Shown here: positions 23,399 through 31,973 of the stretch, in pieces
Layout: each line of letters begins with the position of its first letter
Position numbering within the stretch: position 1 is the first letter of the stretch
Assembly (NCBI GenBank): GCA_023168345.1
Contig: AP025689.1
Location: forward strand, 2,292,001-2,356,000
Direction of reading: 5' to 3'
From: Lysinibacillus sp. PLM2
Lineage (GTDB): Bacteria; Bacillota; Bacilli; Bacillales_A; Planococcaceae
DNA: 64,000 bases
The notes under the pieces: model-generated
The model's input: only the letters and a program-made list of their open reading frames with translations
The model's database searches: none
What the model was told of the DNA's origin: nothing
Translations under genes and position numbers: made by a program

Positions 23399-23641
23399 AT
23401 GAGTAACATGTATAAAGTTATGGCTTTCTTTACAGGGATTTTTGCCACTTTCTTCTATCTCGGTGGTATGAACGAGGTTTCGCTATTATTCTTAGGTAAT
23501 ACTGGATTATTCTTATTATTAGGCTTCTTAAACCTTTCTGAAAGAATGTACATGTACATCTTCGGCGCGTATTTAACAATCTTCTTTGCTGGATTTACGT
23601 ATTATACTACATTCATCCACTTACCTGGAGGCCATCACTAA
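23399..23641 (+). CDS. yqgY: DUF2626 membrane protein (YqgY-like)
   Basis: 80 aa, integral membrane. Hydrophobic segments are MYKVMAFFTGIFATFFYL, LLFLGNTGLFLLLGFL and YIFGAYLTIFFAGFTYY; it ends LPGGHH. This matches the short YqgY family conserved beside yqgX in Bacillales. Function is unknown. ATG 23399, with GGAGGGG upstream. Followed 10 bp later by a strong terminator. Confidence 0.82.
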   Translation: MSNMYKVMAFFTGIFATFFYLGGMNEVSLLFLGNTGLFLLLGFLNLSERMYMYIFGAYLTIFFAGFTYYTTFIHLPGGHH

Positions 23642-23650
23642 TATGAATGA

Positions 23651-23680
23651 ACACCGATTGCATTTTGCAATCGGTGTTTT
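23651..23680 (+). terminator. Terminator after yqgY
   Basis: A 12-bp stem ACACCGATTGCA / TGCAATCGGTGT with loop TTT, then TTTATTG on the plus strand. Confidence 0.88.
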
Positions 23681-23686
23681 ATTGTC

Positions 23687-24331
23687 TTAAAACCCATTTA
23701 AAAACGGATTCAATTCCATTTCTACGCCAGGTGTTGTGTATGAACCATGTCCCGGATAAATAATGGTATCCTCATCTAAAGTTAGTAATTTATCGTGAAT
23801 CGATTTTAATAAAATTTCTAGCGAACCTTGAAGTAAATCTGTTCTTCCTATACTTCGTTCGAATAATGTGTCCCCTACTATCGCAAAACCATCCTCATCA
23901 AAAATATACGAAATACTACCAGGTGAATGTCCAGGTGTAAAAACAGCTTTAAATGTAAAACTGCCAATTTCAAACCTTTGTTCCTTACGTATAATATGCT
24001 CAGGATCGGGTAATTTAACTATATAATTTGGCAATTCTGCATAACGACCAGATCCATTTTTAGTCGGATCTGAAAGCCATGCAACTTCTTTTTCATGAAT
24101 ATAAACTGGGATGTTGAATTCTTCTCTAACAGCATCAACTGCACCAATGTGATCAAAATGGGCATGAGTTAAGAAAATTGCTAAAGGCTTATATTGCTTT
24201 GAACGAATTTCTTTAATAATTTTTGATGACTCTTCCCCTGGATCGAAAATAATACAATCTTTATTTTTATTACTTACGATATAACAATTCGTTTGAATTG
24301 GCCCTAATGATAACGCCTTTACATTTAACAA
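23687..24331 (-). CDS. yqgX: MBL-fold hydrolase YqgX (glyoxalase II type)
   Basis: 214 aa. Metallo-beta-lactamase fold with HAHFDHIGA (HxHxDH), GHSPGS, VGDTLF and PGHGSYT supplying the two-metal site. This family hydrolyses thioesters such as S-lactoylglutathione (or bacillithiol counterpart). The start is TTG, with GAGGTG 7 nt upstream. The order yqgY-yqgX-yqgW agrees with Bacillus. Cytoplasmic. Confidence 0.88.
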   Translation of the reverse strand: MLNVKALSLGPIQTNCYIVSNKNKDCIIFDPGEESSKIIKEIRSKQYKPLAIFLTHAHFDHIGAVDAVREEFNIPVYIHEKEVAWLSDPTKNGSGRYAELPNYIVKLPDPEHIIRKEQRFEIGSFTFKAVFTPGHSPGSISYIFDEDGFAIVGDTLFERSIGRTDLLQGSLEILLKSIHDKLLTLDEDTIIYPGHGSYTTPGVEMELNPFLNGF

Positions 24332-24502
24332 AATATATCACCTCTTTCATATTATACCTGTTCTCTAAAGAAAAAATAGCATGAACTGTTCATATAAACG
24401 TCAAGAATTATTCTCGACAAAACTTATCCATTGCTTTACAATAAAGAAGGAATATTGTTTACCGACATTCATTTTCTGATGTCGAAAGGAGTGTCTATAT
24501 TA

Positions 24503-24682
24503 ATGAACTTATTAATGGTTATTTTCGCTTTAATCGCTATTTTGTCAGTAGTAAGCGTATTCAACTCTATTAAAAACAAGAATCTTCTTGCTTTAGTATT
24601 CGGTGTAGCTTCTGCTGCGATCTTCGGATGGTTTGTGGTAATGACTGTATTACATCAAGGCTATCCACCTGCATTACATTAA
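24503..24682 (+). CDS. yqgW: DUF2759 membrane protein (YqgW-like)
   Basis: 59 aa with two membrane segments (MNLLMVIFALIAILSVVSVF and ALVFGVASAAIFGWFVVMTVL), ending HQGYPPALH. Matches the YqgW family. Function unknown. ATG 24503 chosen, with AAAGGAG about 12 nt upstream; an earlier in-frame Met lacks a site. Divergent from yqgX. Confidence 0.75.
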   Translation: MNLLMVIFALIAILSVVSVFNSIKNKNLLALVFGVASAAIFGWFVVMTVLHQGYPPALH

Positions 24683-24696
24683 TATAATGTAAATAT

Positions 24697-24730
24697 AAAA
24701 ACAAGGTATCTTTGTGGATACCTTGTTTTT
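24697..24730. terminator. Bidirectional terminator
   Basis: Stem AAAAACAAGGTATC / GATACCTTGTTTTT (14 bp) with loop TTTGTG; A-run before, T-run after. It serves yqgW and the convergent ltaS-type gene. Confidence 0.9.
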
Positions 24731-24751
24731 TAGTTCATCTAAATGATAATA

Positions 24752-24782
24752 AACACGACGCAGCCACTTCGACTACGTCGTT
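24752..24782 (-). terminator. Weaker terminator hairpin after the LTA synthase gene
   Basis: Minus-strand stem ACGACGTAG / CTGCGTCGT (9 bp, one G-U), loop TCGAAGTGG, then GTTTATT. Few T bases, so weaker than the one at 24697. Confidence 0.5.
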
Positions 24783-24786
24783 TTTT

Positions 24787-26682
24787 CTATTTTACAGCTT
24801 CTCTTTTCAAATTCCCTGTCTCTTCATCATAGAAGCGGAGTAAATCCCCATTTATTATTTTGTCAGAATAATTTAATTCAGCTTGTGCACGTTCAATATA
24901 TGGTTGGCAGGCTGCAATATCGATTTCTTCTCCTGTCGGACGCTCATAGCATTTCTCTCCCGCAAAAACATAATCGGATGTTACAAAACGTCCATCACGG
25001 AAAATAACAAAATCTTGATGTTCCTCAGAAAATAAGTCAGCACCCAATTGCATATCATTTGACGTGTTAATACCTAATAAATGTAAAATAGTCGGCCTTA
25101 AATCAATTTGCCCAGATGTTTTTTCTATAACCTTTCCATCTCCAGAACCTGGGATATGGATATATAATGGAACCGATTGAAGTAAAGCACTATCATAATC
25201 TGTTATTTCTTCTTTATCCAAATACATTGCCATTGCATTATTATGATTCTCAGAAATTCCATAGTGGTCACCGTACAACACAATAATTGAATTTTCGTAT
25301 AAACCTTTTTCTTTTAATTCCTCAAAAAATACTTTAATTGATTCATCTAAATACCGGACTGTCTGGAAGTAACGATTTAGAGTACCAGAATCCGAAGTAT
25401 ACTCTGGAATCATGATATCTTCCTCATCTAAGTAGAAAGGATAATGATTCGTTAAAGTAATCATTCGAGAATAAAATGGCTGTGGCATTTTTGTCATCAT
25501 ATCTACTGACTGTTCAAAGAACGGGATATCTTTCAATCCCCAGTTTACAGAATTTTCATCAGATACGGTGTAATCATTCACATCATAAAATTTAGAAATT
25601 TTTAAAGCATTATACATCATATCACGGTTCCAGAATGAATCATTGTTCGAATGCATTACATTTGTAAAATATCCGTTCTTCCCTAATTTTTCCGCCATAG
25701 AATTATAAGTATTTCCACCATGAGTGAAAAATACAGCTCCCCTACCTAAACCAAATAATGAGTTTTCAACTAAAAACTCTGAATCACTCGTTTTACCTAA
25801 CCCAGTTTGATGATAAAAATCATTAAAATAATAAGTGTCTGGATCTTTTGTTAGTGAGTTTAAAAACGGTGTAATTTCTTCACCATTCATTTCGTTATTA
25901 ATAACAAAGCTTTGTAGTGATTCAAGTTGGACTAAAATTACATTGCGTCCTTTATACTTACCAAACATTTCAGTATTTACCGATGCTTGATTTGCTTGAA
26001 CATAGTTGTCTATTTCTACTAGTTCACTGCCATCTGCTAAGGCACGTTGAGCGGATGATTTCGATTGGATATAAACATCGTATAGGTGGTAATTGTAAGT
26101 ACCAATATTTTTTACGAGTAACTCACGATCAAAACTTCGTGTTAAAAGATCTGGTCTTTGTGTTTCAGCTAATCCTAAATTTAAAAACATGATAGCTAAA
26201 GCAATCACAAAATAAGCTCGGCGACTATTTTTATTAATCTTTAAAGAATCTTTAAACTTTGGAATTACCTTTACTGCTACGATTATAATTATTACATCGA
26301 TAAAGAACAGGAAATCATACCAATTAACAATTGCTGAAACGGATGTACCAAGTTCTCCAAAGTTATTTGTTTGGAACAGTACAGGCAACGTTATAAAGTC
26401 ATTGTAAAATCGGTAAAATGCAACATTTGCATACAGTACAATAGACAATAAAATACTAGCAATCATTAAATAACTATTTACTGTTTTAGATGATTTAAAG
26501 AACAACGATAGTCCATATATAAAAAGTAATGAACTAAGTGGATTTATAATTAAAATAAATTCCTGCATTGGATTTTCGATGTTAATTTCAAAACTTGTAT
26601 GATAAGTAATAGCTGTTTTAATCCAAGTTGCAACAATTGCAATTAATGTAATTGAATGAATTGGCCATTTAAAAGCTTTCAT
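24787..26682 (-). CDS. yqgS: LTA synthase family protein (YqgS-like)
   Basis: 631 aa. About five N-terminal membrane helices in the first 210 residues and an extracellular sulfatase-fold domain. The catalytic Thr lies in GLGKTSDSEFL, metal residues in LVQLESLQS and YGDHYGISENHN, and a DGRFV segment near the end. LtaS-type enzymes polymerise glycerol-phosphate from phosphatidylglycerol into teichoic acid. By synteny (next to yqgQ/yqgN) this is the YqgS paralogue rather than the main LtaS. Start ATG 26680-26682, after AAAGGATG. Confidence 0.9.
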   Translation of the reverse strand: MKAFKWPIHSITLIAIVATWIKTAITYHTSFEINIENPMQEFILIINPLSSLLFIYGLSLFFKSSKTVNSYLMIASILLSIVLYANVAFYRFYNDFITLPVLFQTNNFGELGTSVSAIVNWYDFLFFIDVIIIIVAVKVIPKFKDSLKINKNSRRAYFVIALAIMFLNLGLAETQRPDLLTRSFDRELLVKNIGTYNYHLYDVYIQSKSSAQRALADGSELVEIDNYVQANQASVNTEMFGKYKGRNVILVQLESLQSFVINNEMNGEEITPFLNSLTKDPDTYYFNDFYHQTGLGKTSDSEFLVENSLFGLGRGAVFFTHGGNTYNSMAEKLGKNGYFTNVMHSNNDSFWNRDMMYNALKISKFYDVNDYTVSDENSVNWGLKDIPFFEQSVDMMTKMPQPFYSRMITLTNHYPFYLDEEDIMIPEYTSDSGTLNRYFQTVRYLDESIKVFFEELKEKGLYENSIIVLYGDHYGISENHNNAMAMYLDKEEITDYDSALLQSVPLYIHIPGSGDGKVIEKTSGQIDLRPTILHLLGINTSNDMQLGADLFSEEHQDFVIFRDGRFVTSDYVFAGEKCYERPTGEEIDIAACQPYIERAQAELNYSDKIINGDLLRFYDEETGNLKREAVK

Positions 26683-26991
26683 TCTTAACATCCTTTCTCA
26701 CATATTTCAATTAGATTACAGTTGTGTTACAAAATATTAACAAAGCAGTTAAAAGACAAAATTTATCTTAATCCTTAATTTTTGATATTGCAAGAGCTTT
26801 ATCAAAAAGCGGAATTTGCTTGAATTTTTCCCTACACCTGTTTACTTTTTACATGCTAACACTAATATTTTACGCTACATTTACAAAATTGTTCCCAAAA
26901 ATAAAACAGCGGAATATATCCCACTGTTCGCTTATTTTTTAACCAAAAGAATAAATTCTTTAATTAAATTAATATTTTTACAATATTAAAA
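26683..26991. other. Intergenic region, no gene seen
   Basis: 309 bp with no convincing frame. It holds the presumed promoter of the LTA-synthase gene and the terminator at 26895-26928 that serves yqgN-yqgQ. Confidence 0.6.
26895..26928 (-). terminator. Terminator after yqgQ
   Basis: Minus-strand stem AACAGTGG / CCGCTGTT (8 bp, one G-U) with loop GATATATT, followed by TTATTTTT. Confidence 0.72.
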
Positions 26992-27195
26992 TCAGTTCTC
27001 TTTAGTTTCTAGTTTTCTGATTTCCCCTCTAATGATTAGCAATGCTGTTTGATAATCTTTTATATCTAATACCTGTGATTTATAGTATTCTCTTATTTCA
27101 TCTTCTATTAATAATAAGTCTCCAATACGATCACCGGTATAAATAAAAGTTCCATGTTTTTTAAGTAAATCATAAATATCAATCATTGATTTCAA
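26992..27195 (-). CDS. yqgQ: YqgQ family protein (DUF910)
   Basis: 67 aa. It carries IYDLLKKHGTFIYTGDRIGDLLLIEDEIREYYKSQ, close to the YqgQ family. Small cytosolic protein of unknown function, conserved beside yqgN in Bacillales. The start is TTG 27193-27195, with AAGGGG 8 nt upstream; the in-frame ATG nine bases down has no well-placed site. It follows yqgN by two bases, so the two are coupled. Confidence 0.82.
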   Translation of the reverse strand: MKSMIDIYDLLKKHGTFIYTGDRIGDLLLIEDEIREYYKSQVLDIKDYQTALLIIRGEIRKLETKEN

Positions 27196-27197
27196 TA

Positions 27198-27779
27198 TTA
27201 TGACCCCTTTCGATAATTGCTGCAATTTATTATTTTTGTTTGAGTAATAATCATATCAACTGGTCTATCATGACTTTCTTTAGGTACTTTATCAACAATT
27301 TGAGTGTCAAATGCGATAGATATTAATTTCCCCTTATAATTTACAATATAACGGTCGTAATATCCACCACCATATCCAATCCGATATCCTTTCAAATCAT
27401 ATACAATTCCTGGAACAATTATGACATCAATATCATCCGCTTCAACGGATAGGGTTTCATTAGGTATTGGCTCCAGTAAATCCATATAAACCTTCTCAAG
27501 CTGACTAAAGTGATTGATTTCATAAAATTGCATGGAACGATTTTCGGGATTACACTTTGGAACAACAACCCTTTTATTTAAACCCCACATTTTTTCTATA
27601 ATTAAATATGTATCAACTTCAGGCTTGTTCGATATTGTTAGTGCGACTGTTTTTGCGTTTATAATCGCACCCTCATTACGCAACTTGTCCGCAATTATTT
27701 CTGAATATCTATAATAATCTAAATCGTTCATTTCAGATAATAGTTGTCTTATCTTATTACGCAATGCCTTCTTTTCCAT
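27198..27779 (-). CDS. yqgN: 5-Formyltetrahydrofolate cyclo-ligase
   Basis: 193 aa. Converts 5-formyl-THF to 5,10-methenyl-THF with ATP. Family motifs: N-terminal KKALRNKIRQLL, VPKCNPENRSMQFYE and the C-terminal signature GYRIGYGGGYYDRYI. Full length for the family. The start ATG lies 14 bp beyond AAAGGGATGG. Upstream is the L33 gene and its terminator; downstream yqgQ. Confidence 0.92.
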   Translation of the reverse strand: MEKKALRNKIRQLLSEMNDLDYYRYSEIIADKLRNEGAIINAKTVALTISNKPEVDTYLIIEKMWGLNKRVVVPKCNPENRSMQFYEINHFSQLEKVYMDLLEPIPNETLSVEADDIDVIIVPGIVYDLKGYRIGYGGGYYDRYIVNYKGKLISIAFDTQIVDKVPKESHDRPVDMIITQTKIINCSNYRKGS

Positions 27780-27812
27780 AGAACAACCATCCCTTTAAGC
27801 TAGACTATAAGT

Positions 27813-27842
27813 AAAATGCCAAAACCTCGAGTGGTTTTGGCA
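27813..27842 (-). terminator. Terminator after rpmG
   Basis: Minus-strand stem TGCCAAAACC / GGTTTTGGCA (10 bp) with loop ACTCGA, then TTTTACTT. Confidence 0.85.
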
Positions 27843-27856
27843 ATGAGCATGAATTA

Positions 27857-28006
27857 TTATTTTGTTTCACGGTGAAGAGTGACTTTCTTCTCGCGTGAGC
27901 AATATTTTTTAAGTTCAAGACGTTCTGGATTGTTACGTTTGTTCTTTTTAGAAATGTAATTACGTTCACCGCAATCAGTGCAAGCTAATGTAATGTTTAC
28001 GCGCAT
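27857..28006 (-). CDS. rpmG: Ribosomal protein L33
   Basis: 49 aa. [22 protein letters not shown]... to ...VTLHRETK, an exact L33 layout. The first zinc Cys pair (CTDC) is present, but the second is only one Cys (YCSRE), so it keeps three of the four zinc cysteines. ATG 28004-28006 chosen (a second in-frame ATG lies just upstream) with GGGAGGG upstream. Confidence 0.95.
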   Translation of the reverse strand: MRVNITLACTDCGERNYISKKNKRNNPERLELKKYCSREKKVTLHRETK

Positions 28007-28194
28007 CATTAACCCTCCCACTCTATATGAAAAATTATTTTTAACATGAGCATGATTTATACGACTAACCCATTATATCATAAACTGAAAAAAAATCTAC
28101 CATCATTTATTATTAACTTTTCTTATGTTAAAATTATGTGTAGCTTTAATCTATGAGCAGTAAATTAGTATATATTATTGGGCTCTTATTGTGT

Positions 28195-28243
28195 CTTTAT
28201 TTACATCTTGTTCAGAACACCTCATATCCAAATGTAAATAAAG
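28195..28243. repeat. Perfect 12-bp inverted repeat ahead of 28293 gene
   Basis: CTTTATTTACAT at 28195-28206 and ATGTAAATAAAG at 28232-28243, with a 25-bp loop, 50 bp upstream of the next gene. It can form a hairpin in the leader or a dyad for a regulator. Confidence 0.6.
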
Positions 28244-28292
28244 AATTATAGTGATTAAAATATAAAAAAACAAAAAATTCGGAGGAAACAGC

Positions 28293-28712
28293 GTGGATTT
28301 CTCAATTTTATTAATGATTATAGGTATTGTTTGTATAGTAGTATCATTTTTCTTAAAGGATTCATCAAAAAAAATCGAAAAAGATCTTGAAGAACTTTCT
28401 ATTAGTATATATCAAGAAACGAATGCTTTAAAAAGACGCTTAAAAGTTGTGGAGGAAGAACTTTTACTTGAACCAAATTTCCAAGTGAAATCACCAATGT
28501 CTACAAAAGCAAAGCCATCCATCCATCAATCCTTTGAATTGAAACAGACAGCTTCAGCTAAAAATGTTAAACCGATAAATGAAATTTTAGTTAGACAAGT
28601 TATTGAATTGAAAAAGCAAGGGTATAGCCTTCAAGAAATTATTAAAATGTCTCCATTATCAGAAGAACAAATACATTATATTTTAACAAACAACAGTGGA
28701 GGTATTTTATGA
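28293..28712 (+). CDS. Membrane-anchored hypothetical protein
   Basis: 139 aa, unknown. One N-terminal membrane helix (FSILLMIIGIVCIVVSFFL), a coiled cytoplasmic segment (KIEKDLEELSISIYQETNALKRRLKVVEEELLLE), and a C-terminal helix-turn-helix-like unit (EILVRQVIELKKQGYSLQEIIKMSPLSEEQIHYIL). The start is GTG with GGAGGAAACAGC upstream. It overlaps the next gene by four bases (ATGA) and is probably a two-gene operon. It may be a membrane-tethered DNA-binding protein (inference). Confidence 0.7.
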   Translation: MDFSILLMIIGIVCIVVSFFLKDSSKKIEKDLEELSISIYQETNALKRRLKVVEEELLLEPNFQVKSPMSTKAKPSIHQSFELKQTASAKNVKPINEILVRQVIELKKQGYSLQEIIKMSPLSEEQIHYILTNNSGGIL

Positions 28713-29230
28713 AAAAATCCTCAGTACGTGCATTTGGAATCGCTTGTTTTGTAATTGGTGCAGGCTATGGGGTCTATGATAAATTAAACACCGATCCTCA
28801 TAGCACTATTGATGAACAAGCGATTGCTGAATATGAAGAAAAAATTACTCAACTTGAACAACAATTAGACGAAGCAAAAAATCAAATCAACCAGATTGAA
28901 CAGGAAGAGCAACAAGGACAAGACCAGCTAGAAAAAGTAATCGAAACGGATTCTACTGAAAATAATTCTAATGAAGAAGTTCAATTAGAAGCAAACAATA
29001 TGGATACACCAAATGATATTATTCATGCAACATTACATATTTACTCGGGTTTAACCCCCTATGATATCGGTAAAAAGCTTGAAGATTTAGGCATTGTTGA
29101 AAACGGACTTGAGCTGGAATTATATTTAGCAAAGCCAGAATATGCAAAATCAATTCAAATCGGCCAATACGAACTCAATTCATCAATGACATTTAAAGAA
29201 ATTGCGAATTTAATAACAGGGAAAAGTTAA
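28709..29230 (+). CDS. Single-pass protein with MltG-type N-terminal domain
   Basis: 173 aa. N-terminal membrane helix (SVRAFGIACFVIGAGYGVY), a long acidic coiled linker (EYEEKITQLEQQLDEAKNQINQIEQEEQQ), and a C-terminal domain (IYSGLTPYDIGKKLEDLGIVENGLELELYL) that is the YceG/MltG LysM-like domain. The catalytic domain of MltG is absent, so it is a truncated relative or partner that could bind glycan or MltG. It is coupled to the preceding gene by ATGA. Confidence 0.75.
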   Translation: MKKSSVRAFGIACFVIGAGYGVYDKLNTDPHSTIDEQAIAEYEEKITQLEQQLDEAKNQINQIEQEEQQGQDQLEKVIETDSTENNSNEEVQLEANNMDTPNDIIHATLHIYSGLTPYDIGKKLEDLGIVENGLELELYLAKPEYAKSIQIGQYELNSSMTFKEIANLITGKS

Positions 29231-29265
29231 GATGACAAACTCAGTAAGAGTTTTGTCATCTTTAA
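29229..29265. terminator. Bidirectional terminator
   Basis: AAGATGACAAACTC / GAGTTTTGTCATCTT pairs with a one-base bulge and loop AGTAA; T-runs on both sides. It serves 28709-29230 and the convergent LysR gene. Confidence 0.7.
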
Positions 29266-30140
29266 TTTTGAAAATATCCTCGAATATAATCAGCAAATTG
29301 CCTTGACACACTGCTTAAGTACCGGTGCTCAAGGTATGCTAGACCAATTTCTCTTTTACAATCCGCTGCGTCGACTTGAATTACTTTTAACTGATACTGC
29401 TCCAATCCTTTAATTTTGGGTATCAATGAAACACCAAGACAACTTTCAACTAAACCAGCAACTGTATGAATTTCCTCTCCATCAAAAGCTACATTTAAAT
29501 GAAAGCCTTCTTTTTTAAACAATTCATCAACAGACTTGCGCAATGAATTCCCCTTTTTAATCGAGATAAATGGATCCTGAGCAAATTCAGAAACTTTTAC
29601 TATTTTCTTATCACTTAATGGATGATTTAAAGGAACGATTAAAAATAATTCCTCTTCCCATAACTTTTCCCAAACAACATCACTATTCGTTTCTAAAGAG
29701 GAAATTAAACATAGATCGAGCTCTCCCTGCTCAAGCTTTTCCATCAATACACTTGAATTATTTTGGGTTAGTTGAAATTTCATATACGGATAAACCTTTT
29801 TCACATTTGTCAATAAAGATGGAATCACCTCTAGTCCGAGGGTGTGCAAAAATCCTAAAGATACTTCTCCATGTCCTGGCGCTACCATATTTGCTAGCTC
29901 TTCTTTTGTACGTTCGTATTCCCTTAAAATGATTTCTGCTTTTTCTAAAAAAAATTTACCGTATCGATTAAGTTTTATTGAGCGACCGTGACGATCAAAC
30001 AAAGCAACACCTAAATTTTCCTCTAGTAATGCGATTGATTTACTCAATGCAGGCTGAGATACATGAAGGTGCTCTGACGCTCTAGACATATTCTCGTATT
30101 TGGCAACCGTTTTAAAGTAAATAAGTGATATAAAATCCAT
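29262..30140 (-). CDS. LysR-family regulator
   Basis: 292 aa. N-terminal winged HTH (NMSRASEHLHVSQPALSKSIALLEENLGVALFDRHGRSI) and a substrate-binding domain from residue 90 (VSLGFLHTLGLEVIPSLL). It lies divergent to the MFS gene, which it likely controls. GGAGCCCTCCG precedes the ATG. The ligand cannot be told. Confidence 0.9.
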   Translation of the reverse strand: MDFISLIYFKTVAKYENMSRASEHLHVSQPALSKSIALLEENLGVALFDRHGRSIKLNRYGKFFLEKAEIILREYERTKEELANMVAPGHGEVSLGFLHTLGLEVIPSLLTNVKKVYPYMKFQLTQNNSSVLMEKLEQGELDLCLISSLETNSDVVWEKLWEEELFLIVPLNHPLSDKKIVKVSEFAQDPFISIKKGNSLRKSVDELFKKEGFHLNVAFDGEEIHTVAGLVESCLGVSLIPKIKGLEQYQLKVIQVDAADCKREIGLAYLEHRYLSSVSRQFADYIRGYFQN

Positions 30141-30150
30141 CGGAGGGCTC

Positions 30151-30171
30151 CTTATAACTTTTATTTATAAG
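30151..30171. promoter_or_regulatory. LysR-type operator candidate
   Basis: CTTATAA-N7-TTATAAG, a perfect palindrome of ATAA-N7-TTAT form lying 10 bp upstream of the LysR ATG, typical of LysR binding sites. Confidence 0.55.
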
Positions 30172-30280
30172 ATGTATAAAAACAATCGATTTTCTTTATT
30201 TGTCTTTCATTATTATAATAAAGTAAACTAGAAAGTTCAAAAAAATGTCAAAATTACCGATAGATTAGAGGCTAAATGAA

Positions 30281-31498
30281 ATGACATATTTAAAAAAAGG
30301 GACAAAAGAATTTAAATTGGCAAATTTAGCGTTGTTTGCTGCGGCTTTTACTGTTTTTGCCAATTTGTATATTACACAGCCATTATTACCTCAGTTCTCT
30401 GAGGAATTCGGGGTTTCACCGACAATTGCAAGCTTATCATTATCTTTAGCTACAGCTGTATTATCTGTTAGTTTAATATTGTTTGGATCTTTATCTGAGG
30501 CTTGGGGGCGAAAACGATTAATGACCTTTTCCATTTTTGCAGCTTCTATTCTAACAATTGCCCTTGCATTTGCTCCAACATTCGAAATGATACTCCTTCT
30601 TAGAATGGTTCAAGGATTTGTTTTTGCTGGGATTCCAGCAATTGCAATGGCCTATTTAGGTGAAGAAGTGGACCCATCAAGTTTAGGAGTTGCCATGGGA
30701 CTTTATATAAGTGGTAACACGGTTGGAGGATTATCAGGCCGCATTATTATGGGGACTATGACAGATTTATTTAGTTGGCAAATCGGGATGATTGCACTAG
30801 GCGTAATCAGTTTAATCGTTTGCTTCTACTTTGTTTGGGCTTTACCTGATTCAAATAATTTTATCCCTAGAAAATTAGAGTTTAAGGGACTAACGAAATC
30901 CTTATTTTCTCATTTAAAAGATCCTGGATTAATTTGTTTATTTGGTATCGCTTTCACACTAATGGGTGGATTTGTAACTCTCTATAATTACATCAGCTTT
31001 CATCTAGTTGAATCTCCCTATAATTTGAGCGCAGGTGTTGTAGGTTGGATATTTGTTGTATATTTAGTTGGCGTCTTTAGTTCAACTTGGTTTGGTAGTC
31101 TCTCAGATAAGCTTGGACGTCAAAAAGTTTTAATCACCGGCATCACGATTATGTTAACAGGTGCAATTTTAACAATTCCAGGAAATTTATTCATAAAAAT
31201 AATCGGCATTATTATTTTCACCTTCGGATTTTTTGGTTCCCATTCAATTGCAAGTGGTTGGGTTAGTTTCCGGGCGAAAAAGGATAAGGCCCAGGCTTCT
31301 TCCCTCTATTTGTTTGCCTATTATTTCGGTTCAAGTGTTGGCGGTACTACTGGCGGTGTTTTCTGGTCGATGTGGGGTTGGAATGGCGTCATCGCATTTA
31401 TCTGCGTATTATTAATTACTTCCTTCACACTAGCTGTTACACTAATTGTTCTTAATAAAAAATCAGCATCAAAGCTTGAAAACCATTGGCAATATTGA
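30281..31498 (+). CDS. MFS transporter (YnfM-like)
   Basis: 405 aa, 12 predicted membrane helices. Motifs: YITQPLLPQFSEEFGVSP in helix 1, GSLSEAWGRKRLM in the loop between helices 2 and 3, and a repeat GSLSDKLGRQKVL in the second half. It matches the YnfM-type drug/metabolite efflux group (inference). Divergent from the LysR gene, so an inducer-driven efflux system is likely. Start ATG with a weak GAGG upstream. Confidence 0.88.
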   Translation: MTYLKKGTKEFKLANLALFAAAFTVFANLYITQPLLPQFSEEFGVSPTIASLSLSLATAVLSVSLILFGSLSEAWGRKRLMTFSIFAASILTIALAFAPTFEMILLLRMVQGFVFAGIPAIAMAYLGEEVDPSSLGVAMGLYISGNTVGGLSGRIIMGTMTDLFSWQIGMIALGVISLIVCFYFVWALPDSNNFIPRKLEFKGLTKSLFSHLKDPGLICLFGIAFTLMGGFVTLYNYISFHLVESPYNLSAGVVGWIFVVYLVGVFSSTWFGSLSDKLGRQKVLITGITIMLTGAILTIPGNLFIKIIGIIIFTFGFFGSHSIASGWVSFRAKKDKAQASSLYLFAYYFGSSVGGTTGGVFWSMWGWNGVIAFICVLLITSFTLAVTLIVLNKKSASKLENHWQY

Positions 31499-31533
31499 TA
31501 TTAGACACAATTTACCAAAATTGAAAAATGTAA

Positions 31534-31585
31534 AAGATAAAAGATGACTTTTAGGACTATATCATCCTTTAAGTCATCTTTTACT
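31534..31585. terminator. Bidirectional terminator
   Basis: Stem AAAGATGACTTTTAGGA / TCCTTTAAGTCATCTTT (two mismatches) with an 8-base loop; T-runs outside. It ends the MFS gene and the convergent DUF5071-like gene. Confidence 0.7.
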
Positions 31586-31603
31586 TTCTGCAAAATAACT
31601 TCT

Positions 31604-31969
31604 TTATAATATACTATTTAAAGCTTCTTGAGCTATCGAATCCAGTTTCTGCTCTTTTTCATGCGGAGATGGCTTATTGACCATTCTTTCGATTTCATCT
31701 GTTAATGCAATTTTCACAAAGAAGGGTAACCTCGGAACAACCTCTTTTAAAGTCCAAATTTGTAAATTAATTTGCTCCTCGTTCTCCCCTAGAATTTCTA
31801 ATATAAATGGTGTTGATTCAGTTGGAAATTTACTAATAATATCAAGGACATCATTAGTGGGTTTAATTTTTCCTTCTTTTAAAAGCTGAAAGATTTCTGG
31901 TAATTTTGAAAGTACATTTTCTTCAGATTCTTGCCCAAGTGTTGTAAACTCATTGTTTTCTTGATTCAT
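31604..31969 (-). CDS. DUF5071-like HEAT-type protein
   Basis: 121 aa, unknown function. All-helical C-terminal part: NDVLDIISKFPTESTPFILEILGE, VVPRLPFFVKIALTDEIERMV. It resembles DUF5071 proteins. Starts 4 bp after trpG stops, so it is probably co-transcribed; whether it works in tryptophan synthesis is unknown. Confidence 0.6.
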   Translation of the reverse strand: MNQENNEFTTLGQESEENVLSKLPEIFQLLKEGKIKPTNDVLDIISKFPTESTPFILEILGENEEQINLQIWTLKEVVPRLPFFVKIALTDEIERMVNKPSPHEKEQKLDSIAQEALNSIL

Positions 31970-31973
31970 ATTC

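Noticed and set aside
26683-26991. Additional small gene between the LTA synthase and yqgQ
   Set aside because: No frame with a ribosome site; only a terminator.
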